64,000 nt of DNA from Paractinoplanes bogorensis (GTDB taxonomy: Bacteria > Actinomycetota > Actinomycetes > Mycobacteriales > Micromonosporaceae): positions 186,001-250,000 of the forward strand of contig NZ_JAHKKG010000009.1 in NCBI RefSeq assembly GCF_018829635.1, written 5' to 3'. The position numbers and the translations under genes are program-made. Positions 6,968 to 14,688 of this stretch are shown piece by piece. A model generated the notes under the pieces. It ran no database searches, was not told the origin of the DNA, and was given only the letters and a program-made list of their open reading frames with translations. How positions within the stretch are numbered: position 1 is the stretch's first letter; every line of letters starts with the position of its first letter.

Positions 6968-9205
6968 TTAGGCAGGCACGGCCGCGGTGGGGAGCAGGGC
7001 CTCGAAGTCGGCTGCGGGCATCGGGCGGGCGAACAGGTAGCCCTGCGCAGCCGTATAGCCGAGCGTGCGCAGCCGTTGGAGCTGCTCTTCGGTCTCGACG
7101 CCCTCGGCCACGGCGTGCAGGCTCATCGCCTGGGCCAGGTGGGCCACGCCGGCCGCGACCGTGACCCGGTCACCGGGCGCCTGGGTGAACGAGCGGTCGA
7201 GCTTGACCTCGTCGATGGGCACGTCGTGGAGCAGGCTCAGGGTCGAGCTGCCGGTGCCGAAGTCGTCCAGCGCGAGCTTGACGCCGAGTTCGCGCAGCGC
7301 GTGCAGCACGGCGTGCGACTCCCCCAGGTCGACCGGCATCGACTCGGTGATCTCCAGGGTGATCCGGCCGGCGGCCACGCCGTACTCGGCCAGCAGCGCC
7401 GCCACGACCTCGGCGAAATCGGGTTCGCGCAGGTCACGGGCCGAGATGTTGATGTTCAGGACGGTGCCGGCGGGCCATTCGGCCATCCGGCGCAGCGAGT
7501 CGCGCAGCACCCAGCGGCCCAGCGGGACGATCAGGCCGGTACGTTCGGCGACCGGGATGAAGGCGTCGGGGGCGAGCGTGCCGTGCACCGGGTGGGCCCA
7601 GCGCACCAGCGCCTCGGCGCCCAGCACGCGGCGATCCTCGTCGAGCGTCACGATCGGCTGGAAGAGCAGGAACAGCTGGTCGTCGCGGATCGCGTCGCGC
7701 AGTTCGGAGCCGAGGTCGGCGCGGCCGCCCATGTCGGCCTGGTAGTGCCGGAACGTGGTGCCGGGCTGGGCCTTGGCGTCGTACATGGCGATGTCGGCCT
7801 GCCGCAGCAGCACGCTCGGGTCGTCGCCCGCGTGGCCGTCGGCGATGCCGATGCTGGCCCGGATGGGCAGTTCGTGGCCGTCGGTCGTCACGGGCGCCTG
7901 GAGCGCTTCGATCATGCGCCGGGCGGCCAGGTCGGCCGCGGCCGGGTCGGCGTTGTCGAGCACGACCACGAACTCGTCCCCGCCGAGCCGGGCGACGGTG
8001 TCGTCGACCCGGACGCAGCCGTTCAGGCGCTGGGCCACGGCGATCAGAAGCTGGTCGCCGACCTCGTGCCCGAGGGTGTCGTTGACCTCCTTGAAGTCGT
8101 CGAGGTCGATCAGCGCGACGGCGACCGGCCGGCCGTCGGTGGCCTCGACCGCCCGGCGCAGCCGCTCGTGGAAGAGCACGCGGTTGGGCAGCTGGGTCAG
8201 CGCGTCGTGGGTCGCGTTGTGGTCGAGGCGGCGCAGCAGGCGGCCGTTGTCGCGGAAGGCGGTGATCTGGCGGAGTACGACCACCGCGGTCAGCAGCACC
8301 GCGCTGGCCACGACGATCTCGCGGTCGGCGCCGTCGGCCGACCAGGTCACGACGATCAGCAGCGCGTCGACGGCGGCGATCGCGACGTAGGGCAGCACGC
8401 TGAACGGGCGCCGGCGGGCCGGTTTGGCGCCGCGGTGCGGGCCGGTCCGGGCATGACGCTGCAGGTGGGTGGCGATCGCGGCACAGAAGAAGAGCGCCGG
8501 CAGGTCGAGCATGTCGGGGAACAGGTTGGGGTCGATCGGGGCGACCAGCGGCTGCAGGATCGGCCCGAGAGCGCCGATGGCCACCGCGACGCCGATCATG
8601 CGGAGGGCGCCCGAGTCCATGTGGTTCTGGCTGGTCAGCAGGAACTTGGCGACGGCGAAGACGGCCAGCAGGGCGAGCACGCTCAGGGCCAGGGCCGGGA
8701 AGAGCGTCCGGGGATCCCCCTCGGCGAGGGCGAAGCGGGCCGAGAAGTGCCACAGGAAGACGGCGCAGGCCAGCATCACGGTGCCCGCGTCGAGCACCAC
8801 GCGGAACAGCTCACCCCGGGTCTGCGTGCCGTAGGGGAGCTTGAGCAGGGCGTACATGACGAGCAGGACCGCAACGCCCTGGAACGCGATCTGCCCGACC
8901 CCGGCGCCCGCGTGGGCCGGGTCGGCGACCGTGAGCGAGTGCTGGGCCTGCGCCGCGTTGCCGAGGCCGACCGGGATGCAGATCACGGCGATCCGGCCCC
9001 AGAACTGCCGGACCGGCGGTGACAGGTACTCGGTGCGGGCGGTGCGCCGGCTCTCCAGGCCGAGCACGCCGGCGGCGAGGATGCCGGGCAGCCAGAGGAG
9101 CGCCCAGGGCAGTACCGGTTCGATCGAGTTGATCACGAATGCGATCACCGCGAACAGCAGTAGTGCCCCGGACGCCAGGAGCGGTCGACTCCTGAGTACG
9201 CCCAT
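6968..9205 (-). CDS. Membrane-anchored GGDEF-EAL cyclic-di-GMP signalling protein
   Basis: The 745-aa product from ATG 9205 begins with about 250 residues of hydrophobic helices (for example LLASGALLLFAVIAFVI and VMLACAVFLWHFSARFALA) forming an integral-membrane sensor region. A GGDEF domain follows with GGDEF at 408-412 and an RxxD inhibitory site (RVDD) five residues upstream. The EAL domain has EAL at 531-533 and DDFGTGSSTLSLL. Both active sites look intact. The frame is open to 9694, but that extension runs through pseH and its promoter. A purine-rich AGAGGCGG lies just before the chosen ATG. It is transcribed divergently from pseH. Confidence 0.9.
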   Translation of the reverse strand: MGVLRSRPLLASGALLLFAVIAFVINSIEPVLPWALLWLPGILAAGVLGLESRRTARTEYLSPPVRQFWGRIAVICIPVGLGNAAQAQHSLTVADPAHAGAGVGQIAFQGVAVLLVMYALLKLPYGTQTRGELFRVVLDAGTVMLACAVFLWHFSARFALAEGDPRTLFPALALSVLALLAVFAVAKFLLTSQNHMDSGALRMIGVAVAIGALGPILQPLVAPIDPNLFPDMLDLPALFFCAAIATHLQRHARTGPHRGAKPARRRPFSVLPYVAIAAVDALLIVVTWSADGADREIVVASAVLLTAVVVLRQITAFRDNGRLLRRLDHNATHDALTQLPNRVLFHERLRRAVEATDGRPVAVALIDLDDFKEVNDTLGHEVGDQLLIAVAQRLNGCVRVDDTVARLGGDEFVVVLDNADPAAADLAARRMIEALQAPVTTDGHELPIRASIGIADGHAGDDPSVLLRQADIAMYDAKAQPGTTFRHYQADMGGRADLGSELRDAIRDDQLFLLFQPIVTLDEDRRVLGAEALVRWAHPVHGTLAPDAFIPVAERTGLIVPLGRWVLRDSLRRMAEWPAGTVLNINISARDLREPDFAEVVAALLAEYGVAAGRITLEITESMPVDLGESHAVLHALRELGVKLALDDFGTGSSTLSLLHDVPIDEVKLDRSFTQAPGDRVTVAAGVAHLAQAMSLHAVAEGVETEEQLQRLRTLGYTAAQGYLFARPMPAADFEALLPTAAVPA

Positions 9206-9319
9206 CCGGCCCCGCCTCTCGAGAGAAAAATGCTTCTCCAGAGATCGGCGAGCGGCGGCCGAAGGTGAGGAAACACGCTGTGACCCAGGTCCCCGGCGGA
9301 ACGGCACACCGGGCGGCCA

Positions 9320-9331
9320 TACTTTGTCACT
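9320..9331 (+). promoter_or_regulatory. Leaderless-type -10 element of pseH
   Basis: TACTTT (9320-9325) fits the TANNNT actinobacterial -10 and stands 6 nt before the GTG at 9332. No Shine-Dalgarno sequence is present. This spacing puts transcription start at or next to the start codon, as in leaderless mRNAs. Confidence 0.5.
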
Positions 9332-9784
9332 GTGCTGCGACCTGCGACCTACGCCGAACGGGACATGATCCTGCCCTGGCGCAACCACGAATCGGTCCGT
9401 GCGGTGAGCCTGACCACCCACGCGATCCAGCCCGAGGAACACGCGAAGTGGTGGGAAAAGCGCTGGCGTGATGTGCTGATCTACGAAGACGATGCGGGTA
9501 GGCCGGCCGGGGTCGTGATCTTCAACGAGAACACCTGGTCCTTCTACCTGGATGTCGCCGGCCTGGGCGACGGGCTGCTGGCGGCGTGGATGCGCCTCGA
9601 GAAGGAGGCGGTGGAATACGCCTTCGGTCCGCTGGGCTTGGAGACCCTGGGCGGCGAGACGCTGGCCGACAACAAGCAGGTACTCGCGCTCCACCGCCGC
9701 TTCGGGTTCAAAGAGACGCGGCGCTACGAACGACTTGTCGACGGCGAGATGAAGACTGTCGTCTGGACGGAGAGAGGGAAGTAA
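9332..9784 (+). CDS. pseH: PseH-like GNAT N-acetyltransferase (pseudaminic acid pathway)
   Basis: This 150-aa GNAT protein begins MLRPATYAERDMILPWRNHESVRAV in the way typical of sugar-nucleotide acetyltransferases of nonulosonate pathways. It ends with the acceptor/acetyl-CoA region LALHRRFGFKETRRYERLVDG. PseH acetylates the 4-amino group of UDP-4-amino-4,6-dideoxy-AltNAc using acetyl-CoA, following PseB and PseC. The stop overlaps the start of pseI (TAATG), so the two are translationally coupled. The other pathway genes are 16-22 kb away on the same strand. Assignment rests on family resemblance plus neighbourhood. Confidence 0.82.
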   Translation: MLRPATYAERDMILPWRNHESVRAVSLTTHAIQPEEHAKWWEKRWRDVLIYEDDAGRPAGVVIFNENTWSFYLDVAGLGDGLLAAWMRLEKEAVEYAFGPLGLETLGGETLADNKQVLALHRRFGFKETRRYERLVDGEMKTVVWTERGK

Positions 9785-10812
9785 TGACTATGTTCGGGAC
9801 CGACAAGCGGCCGTACATCGTCGCGGAGATGTCGGGCAACCACAACGGCTCTCTCGACCGGGCGCTGGCGCTGGTCGACGCCGCGGCCGATAACGGCGCG
9901 GACGCGATCAAGATCCAGACCTACACGGCCGACACCATGACCGTGGACGTCAAGCACGAGCGGTTCCAGCTCTCCCAGGGTCATGAGCTCTGGGGCGGCG
10001 AATACCTCTACAACCTGTACGAGCGCGCCCACACGCCGTGGGACTGGCACCAGCCGATCTTCGACCGGGCCCGCGAGCGTGGCATCACGCCGTTCTCCAG
10101 CCCGTTCGACCGTACGGCGGTGGAGCTCCTCGAGAAGCTCGACGCCCCGATGTACAAGATCGCCTCCTCCGAGATCACCGACCTGCCGCTGATCCGCCTG
10201 GCCGCGAGCACCGGCAAGCCGATCATCATCTCCACCGGCATGGCCTCGGTGAAGGAGATCGCGGCCGCGGTCGAGGCGGCCGAGGGTGTCGGCGCCACCG
10301 ACATCACCGTGCTCAGCTGCACGGCCTCCTACCCCGCCCCGCCGGAGTTCACCAACCTGCGCCGCATCCCGGTGCTGGCCCAGATGCTCGAGAAGCCGAT
10401 CGGCCTGAGCGACCACACGCACGGCATCGGCGTCCCGATCGCCTCGGTCGCGTTCGGCGCCTGCCTGATCGAGAAGCACTTCACGATGGACCGGGCCGAC
10501 GGCGGCGTCGACTCGGCCTTCTCGCTGAATCCGGCCGAGCTCAAGGCGATGCGCATCGAGTCGGAGCGGGCCTGGCAGGCGCTCGGCACCACGCACATCG
10601 GCCCGACCGAGGCCGAGAAGGAGGGCCTGCGGTTCCGCCGGTCGCTCTACGTGGTGGCCGACGTGAAGGCGGGCGACAAGGTCACGCCCGAGAACGTCCG
10701 GTCCATCCGGCCGACCGGTGGGCTCGAGCCCGACTCGATCGGCCTGGTCATGGGCCGCACCTTCACGGCCGACGCCGAGAAGGGCACCCCGCTCAGCTGG
10801 GACCTGGTCTAG
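9784..10812 (+). CDS. pseI: Pseudaminic acid synthase PseI (NeuB family)
   Basis: This 342-aa protein has the NeuB TIM-barrel hallmarks: IVAEMSGNHNGSLDRAL, DAIKIQTYTADTMT, FSSPFDRTAVELLEKL, YKIASSEITDLPLI, TGKPIIISTGMASV and IGLSDHTHGIGVP. A C-terminal antifreeze-like SAF region follows (RFRRSLYVVADVKAGDKVT). The enzyme condenses 2,4-diacetamido-2,4,6-trideoxy-L-altrose with phosphoenolpyruvate to give pseudaminic acid. The YLYNLYERAHTPWDWH region fits PseI/SpsE better than sialic acid synthase. It is coupled to pseH by overlap and followed by a strong terminator. Confidence 0.9.
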   Translation: MTMFGTDKRPYIVAEMSGNHNGSLDRALALVDAAADNGADAIKIQTYTADTMTVDVKHERFQLSQGHELWGGEYLYNLYERAHTPWDWHQPIFDRARERGITPFSSPFDRTAVELLEKLDAPMYKIASSEITDLPLIRLAASTGKPIIISTGMASVKEIAAAVEAAEGVGATDITVLSCTASYPAPPEFTNLRRIPVLAQMLEKPIGLSDHTHGIGVPIASVAFGACLIEKHFTMDRADGGVDSAFSLNPAELKAMRIESERAWQALGTTHIGPTEAEKEGLRFRRSLYVVADVKAGDKVTPENVRSIRPTGGLEPDSIGLVMGRTFTADAEKGTPLSWDLV

Positions 10813-10816
10813 GCAC

Positions 10817-10851
10817 AAAAAGAGGGGGCCGCCCGGCGGCCCCCTCTTTTT
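10817..10851. terminator. Strong bidirectional intrinsic terminator between pseI and B1
   Basis: A GC-rich stem formed by AGAGGGGGCCGCC and GGCGGCCCCCTCT is flanked by an A-run on the left and T5 on the right. It serves both convergent genes, pseI on the plus strand and the B1 gene on the minus strand. Confidence 0.92.
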
Positions 10852-10857
10852 AAAAGA

Positions 10858-12726
10858 TCAACGAACCGCGTTGGCCTGCGCCTCGGCGGCCTTACGAGCC
10901 CGCCGTCCGCGCACGAACTTCCGCCCGTCCCGCATGATCACGCGGTAGGCGCTGCGCGAGATCCACAGGAACCGGCCGGCCCAGGTCTTCTTGTAGAACT
11001 GGACCTCCCAGTCCATCTTGCTGACCTGCAGGTCGCGCGACTTGATGATCTGCTCGGTCCACTCCATCATCGCCAGCAGGTGGCTGGCCTGATAGCGCTG
11101 ACGCCAGAGCGCCTCGGTCAGCTCGCGATAGCCGGCCACGTCGACCTGGGCCGCGCCGGGCGACACGGACAGCAGCTGCAGCCGGCGGTCGTGCTGGTCG
11201 GACAGGTTGAGCCCCTGGTCGGCGGCCTCGATCCGGACGTGCAGGTCGACGGCGTCGCGCACGCGGTCGGCGTCGACACCCAGGCCCACCATGCCGAGCA
11301 TGGTCGCGGTCAGGTCGACCGCGTTCGAGGTGAGCGACCACGGGTGCGCCTGACCCGACGTGATCAGCTGGACGGCGAACTGCCAGACCGCGCGGATCTC
11401 GGCGGTGTCGACCGGCACCGGCTCGATCGACTCCCACCGGGTCGGCAGCAGGGACGGGCCGTGCTCGGTCACGAAGACATCGGCCAGGCCGGCCAGGGCC
11501 ACCGGACCGGAGACCAGGCCGTCCTGAGCCTGAGCACGCAGCCAGGTGTCGTACTGGGTCAGCTCGACCCGCATCTGGCGCAGGTCGCTGGTGGCGGCCA
11601 GGTGCTCCAGGCGCTCCTCGAGCACGTAGCCGGCGTCGGCGCCGGGGGCCTTGGGCTCGCTGACGCGGCGCAGGCCCTCCCGCTCGATCGGCCCCTCGAG
11701 GGGTTCGAGCACCGTGGTGTGCACCTCGCCGTCGGCCGCGGAGGCGACCTCGTAGGCGAAGGTGCCCTGGGCGTCACCGATCAGCAGCGCGTGCCGGTCG
11801 ACGGCGGGCGCCTCACCCGGGCCCCGGGCGATGACCAGCCAGGCCGGGGCGACCGTGCCCTCGGCGCCGGCCCGCAGCGCGCGGTTGACCAGGCGACGGG
11901 GGTCGCTGAGCACCGGCCGGCCCCGGAACGCGGCGGCGAACGCCTGCGACAGCGCGGTGCCGAGACGGGGACGCAGCGGGGAGCCGACCGTGCCGAGCAG
12001 GCCCTCGCCGACCAGCACGGTCGGGGTGGCGGGCTCGGGGAACGCCGCGTACGAGGCGGCGACCGTCAGGCCGGACTCGGCGAGCCGGGCCGCCAGCTGC
12101 TCCGGGGAGGCGGGGCGCTCGACGTCGTTCTCGTCGTCGGCCGGGTACCAGTCGGAGTCGAGGCGCTCACGGCTGCCCGGCTCGAGGCGCACGGTGTGGT
12201 GCACGCCGAGGCGGTTGTCGTGCACGAGCAGCAGCACGCCGTCGGGCTGGACGGTCTCGGCCAGCCGGTCGATCAGCTGGGCCGGGGTCATCTGCTCACC
12301 CTCGGCCGAGTTCAGCCGGTCGACGCCGTCGGCCGCGACGACCAGGTCGAACTTCTCGGCCGCGTCGAGCTTGACCGCGGCCCCGGCCAGGACGGTCACC
12401 CGCGAGTGGTTGCGGGCGGCGTCCTCGGCGTCGATCAGTGAGCGGAGCAGCCAGGTCACCGCGGCGCCGCTGTCGGCCAGGGCGACCACGACCTCGTCGG
12501 CGTGCGGGCCGGCGACCAGGACTGTGCGGCCCGGGCCGGCGTACCGGCTGAGCAGATGGCGAAGGACGGCGCCGCGCGGCAGCGGTTCGCTCCGCTGCGG
12601 GTCGCGGTCGCTCCAGGCGAACATCTCGCCGCCGATGCGCCGCAGGTTGTTCACCGGCGGCGCCGAGAGCGCGGCAGCGAAGTCCGTACCCTGGTTGGGA
12701 AGCAGGGCAGCGGAGCGCTCCGACAT
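10858..12726 (-). CDS. Methyltransferase-fold protein B1 of unknown function (paralogue of 28892-30370)
   Basis: This 622-aa protein begins with a Rossmann-like segment resembling class I SAM methyltransferases (TVLVAGPHADEVVVAL, KFDLVVAADGVDRL, VQPDGVLLLVHDNRLGVHHTV). The usual glycine-rich motif I is replaced by VAGPHADE. The long middle part is unfamiliar, and the C-terminus is basic and helical (LWISRSAYRVIMRDGRKFVRGRRARKA). It is a longer paralogue of the B2 protein at 28892-30370. Both are the second gene of an A-B pair with overlapping stop and start, and both lie among pse genes. A role in glycan modification or transfer is inferred. GTG 12729 is an alternative start; ATG 12726 has GAGAGGG 7 nt upstream. 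Confidence 0.7.
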   Translation of the reverse strand: MSERSAALLPNQGTDFAAALSAPPVNNLRRIGGEMFAWSDRDPQRSEPLPRGAVLRHLLSRYAGPGRTVLVAGPHADEVVVALADSGAAVTWLLRSLIDAEDAARNHSRVTVLAGAAVKLDAAEKFDLVVAADGVDRLNSAEGEQMTPAQLIDRLAETVQPDGVLLLVHDNRLGVHHTVRLEPGSRERLDSDWYPADDENDVERPASPEQLAARLAESGLTVAASYAAFPEPATPTVLVGEGLLGTVGSPLRPRLGTALSQAFAAAFRGRPVLSDPRRLVNRALRAGAEGTVAPAWLVIARGPGEAPAVDRHALLIGDAQGTFAYEVASAADGEVHTTVLEPLEGPIEREGLRRVSEPKAPGADAGYVLEERLEHLAATSDLRQMRVELTQYDTWLRAQAQDGLVSGPVALAGLADVFVTEHGPSLLPTRWESIEPVPVDTAEIRAVWQFAVQLITSGQAHPWSLTSNAVDLTATMLGMVGLGVDADRVRDAVDLHVRIEAADQGLNLSDQHDRRLQLLSVSPGAAQVDVAGYRELTEALWRQRYQASHLLAMMEWTEQIIKSRDLQVSKMDWEVQFYKKTWAGRFLWISRSAYRVIMRDGRKFVRGRRARKAAEAQANAVR

Positions 12727-13577
12727 CACTTCACCCTCTCTGTGGAAGCGGGCCAGCCGAGGATGGCGCGCAGTTCGTCCGGACGGGCCAACTCGTCAGC
12801 GCCCAGCTGCTTGCGGGCCAGGGCATGGGTGACGGCGTTGTCGGTGTGGTGCCCATAAAGCTCAGGCCACTGACGGCGCAGGCGGGGCTCGCCGCCGAAG
12901 GTGGGGTCGGCGTTGTCGAGGACCATCGGGTCGCCGTAGACGGCGGCCTCCCGGCCGGCCAGCGCGCCGTACCAGACGGCGCTGCACAGCCGGTTCGACA
13001 CTACCCGGCGGTGGCGGCGCAGCTCTTTGAGCTGGCCGACCAGGAACTCCCGGTTGTGGTCACGCCACCAGAAACCACGGTAACCGTGACAGATCACCCG
13101 GAAACCGGCGTTCTCGTAGATCTTGCGAACGCCCTTCATCCGGTACTCGTTCCAGTACAAGCAGGCGGTGACCGGACCGGTCTCGACCTTCTTGACCTCG
13201 TCGATCAGCTTCTGGTGGTCACCGCTGATCTGCTGGCCCTCCCACCCGTGGAAGGGGTAGAAGATCGTGCCCTCGGGTTCCGGGGCGTCGGCCGGCTCGG
13301 GCTCCATCTCCAGCAGGTAGGCGAAGGGAGCACCGACCACGATGACGTCGCGGCGGCCCTGCGACCACGACCGGCGGCGCGTCTCCTCGGACCAGACGAA
13401 GATCTTGCTGCCGTCTACGAACGGCGTGCCCGGGGCCAGGCCGTCACCCATGTTCCAGCCGTGCTGCAGGTAACCCTGCAGACGGGGCGGGTGCAGCGGG
13501 TCGGGCAGTTCGCAGTAGCGGGCCAACAGGTGGGCGTGACCGTAGTGATAGTTGGCGTGATGCATTCCCTCGTCCAT
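12726..13577 (-). CDS. Conserved protein A1, candidate surface-glycan transferase (paralogue of 28032-28895)
   Basis: This 283-aa protein aligns by eye along its whole length with the A2 protein at 28032. Shared blocks include HHANxxYGHAHxLAxYC, GYLQHGWN, SEETRRRSWS, YPFHGWEGQ, ICHGYRG, NRLCSAVWYG, VYGDPM and a C-terminal LRAILGW. The late pattern SNRL...YGALAGREAAVYGDPM resembles the nucleotide-sugar half of GT-B-like capsule enzymes, but I cannot name a family. The homologous start would be Met at 13565. ATG 13577 is used here, and ATG 13601 is also possible. It is coupled to B1 through an overlapping stop/start. A role in attaching or modifying the nonulosonate glycan is inferred. Confidence 0.68.
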   Translation of the reverse strand: MDEGMHHANYHYGHAHLLARYCELPDPLHPPRLQGYLQHGWNMGDGLAPGTPFVDGSKIFVWSEETRRRSWSQGRRDVIVVGAPFAYLLEMEPEPADAPEPEGTIFYPFHGWEGQQISGDHQKLIDEVKKVETGPVTACLYWNEYRMKGVRKIYENAGFRVICHGYRGFWWRDHNREFLVGQLKELRRHRRVVSNRLCSAVWYGALAGREAAVYGDPMVLDNADPTFGGEPRLRRQWPELYGHHTDNAVTHALARKQLGADELARPDELRAILGWPASTERVK

Positions 13578-13972
13578 CGCCGGCTGCTGGTGCGCCGCCA
13601 TCTCGGTTCGCTCGGGCGCGCGATTTTGCCAGGCCTGGCCGTGCCACGACCCGGCAAGTCGACGCCGAAAGGTACCACCCAAGGTTAGGTTCCGCGCGCA
13701 CCGTTAGGTAATCGTTCCCCGGTCGGAACGGCGAGCCGCGCGGCCGAAATGTCGGTCCCGGAGCGGCAAAGCGCCCGCGTACGGCGTTACGGAGCCGTCT
13801 CGACCGTCAATGCCCATGTGTCGCACATCACCGGATCAACCCGTAACTTCCGGGCGGTGCGACCCTTCTCAAGATCGTCGCCTACAGTGGACACTCAGAG
13901 GCCGGCCGGGGTGGACGCCGCCACGTCTGCCCCGGTCACCCCCGGTTTCCCGAGCACGATTAGCGTGATCAC
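13578..13972. promoter_or_regulatory. Divergent intergenic region A1 / fluC
   Basis: This 395-bp stretch has no convincing gene. Two GTTAGGT words (13684 and 13703) spaced 19 bp apart lie on the A1 side. TAGCGT (13961-13966) stands 6 nt before the GTG of the fluoride channel gene, giving a leaderless-type promoter. I looked for a fluoride riboswitch before the GTG and could not recognise one. Confidence 0.45.
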
Positions 13973-14344
13973 GTGGACGGTCGGATACTCACCGTGATCT
14001 CGGCGGGCGGCGTGCTGGGCGCGCTGTCCCGGCTCGGGCTCAACGAGGCACTGCCGCACGAGGCCGGCGGCTTCCCGTGGTCGACCTGGCTGATCAACGT
14101 GACCGGCTGCTTCCTGATCGGCGCCCTGGTGGTGTGGATCGCCCGCTTCCGGCCCGGGCAGCGCTACCTTCGCCCGTTCGTCGGCACAGGTTTCCTCGGT
14201 GGTTACACAACTTTCTCGACCGCGATGACCGACGTGCTGGGCTCGCCCACCGCGGTCGCCGTCGTCTACTTCGCCGCCACGATCGTCGGCGCCCTGCTGG
14301 CGGTGTGGGCCGGCACCGCCCTCGCCGAACGGCTGCCGCGATGA
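13973..14344 (+). CDS. crcB: Fluoride channel subunit FluC/CrcB (first of pair)
   Basis: This 123-aa protein has four hydrophobic helices. It carries the FluC signatures NVTGCFLIGALV on helix 2 and GTGFLGGYTTFSTAMTDV around the broken helix 3 that lines the pore. FluC exports fluoride as a dual-topology dimer. In many actinobacteria two adjacent genes encode a heterodimer, as here. The GTG start at 13973 has a TAGCGT -10 6 nt upstream. The stop overlaps the next gene by ATGA. Confidence 0.93.
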   Translation: MDGRILTVISAGGVLGALSRLGLNEALPHEAGGFPWSTWLINVTGCFLIGALVVWIARFRPGQRYLRPFVGTGFLGGYTTFSTAMTDVLGSPTAVAVVYFAATIVGALLAVWAGTALAERLPR

Positions 14345-14688
14345 CCGCCGCCCTGCTGGTGGCCCTGGGTGCGTCGCTCGGGGCGCCCCTGCGCTACCTG
14401 ACCGATCAGGCCCTGAAGAGCCGGGCCCCGCTGGGCACGCTGGTCGTCAACGTGGCGGGGTCCCTGCTCCTCGGCTTCCTGATCGGCCTCCCGGCCCCGC
14501 ACTGGGTCACCGCCCTGCTCGGCACCGGCTTCTGTGGCGCCCTGACCACCTACTCCACCTTCAGCCTGGAGGCGCTGACCCTGTTCACCTCGGGGCGACG
14601 GGGCCGCGCGGTGACGTACGTGCTGGCCAGCCTCGCGGCCGGCCTGGCCGCCGCATCTCTGGGCTACCTGGCCGGCCGCGCGCTCTAA
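14341..14688 (+). CDS. crcB: Fluoride channel subunit FluC/CrcB (second of pair)
   Basis: This 115-aa, four-helix protein has NVAGSLLLGFLIG and the pore motif GTGFCGALTTYSTFSLEAL. It overlaps the first subunit gene by 4 nt, which supports co-translation and heterodimer assembly of opposite topologies. Its TAA overlaps the 3' end of the convergent MMPL gene by 4 bp, so the two operons end on top of each other without a visible terminator. Confidence 0.93.
   Translation: MTAALLVALGASLGAPLRYLTDQALKSRAPLGTLVVNVAGSLLLGFLIGLPAPHWVTALLGTGFCGALTTYSTFSLEALTLFTSGRRGRAVTYVLASLAAGLAAASLGYLAGRAL

Noticed and set aside
9206..9694. N-terminal extension of the membrane GGDEF-EAL protein
   Set aside because: The extension overlaps pseH and its promoter and has no protein-like pattern; an ATG with a purine-rich site lies at 9205.
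13880..13972. Fluoride riboswitch upstream of the fluC pair
   Set aside because: No arrangement matching the crcB motif could be seen, and the leaderless-type -10 leaves no room for a leader.
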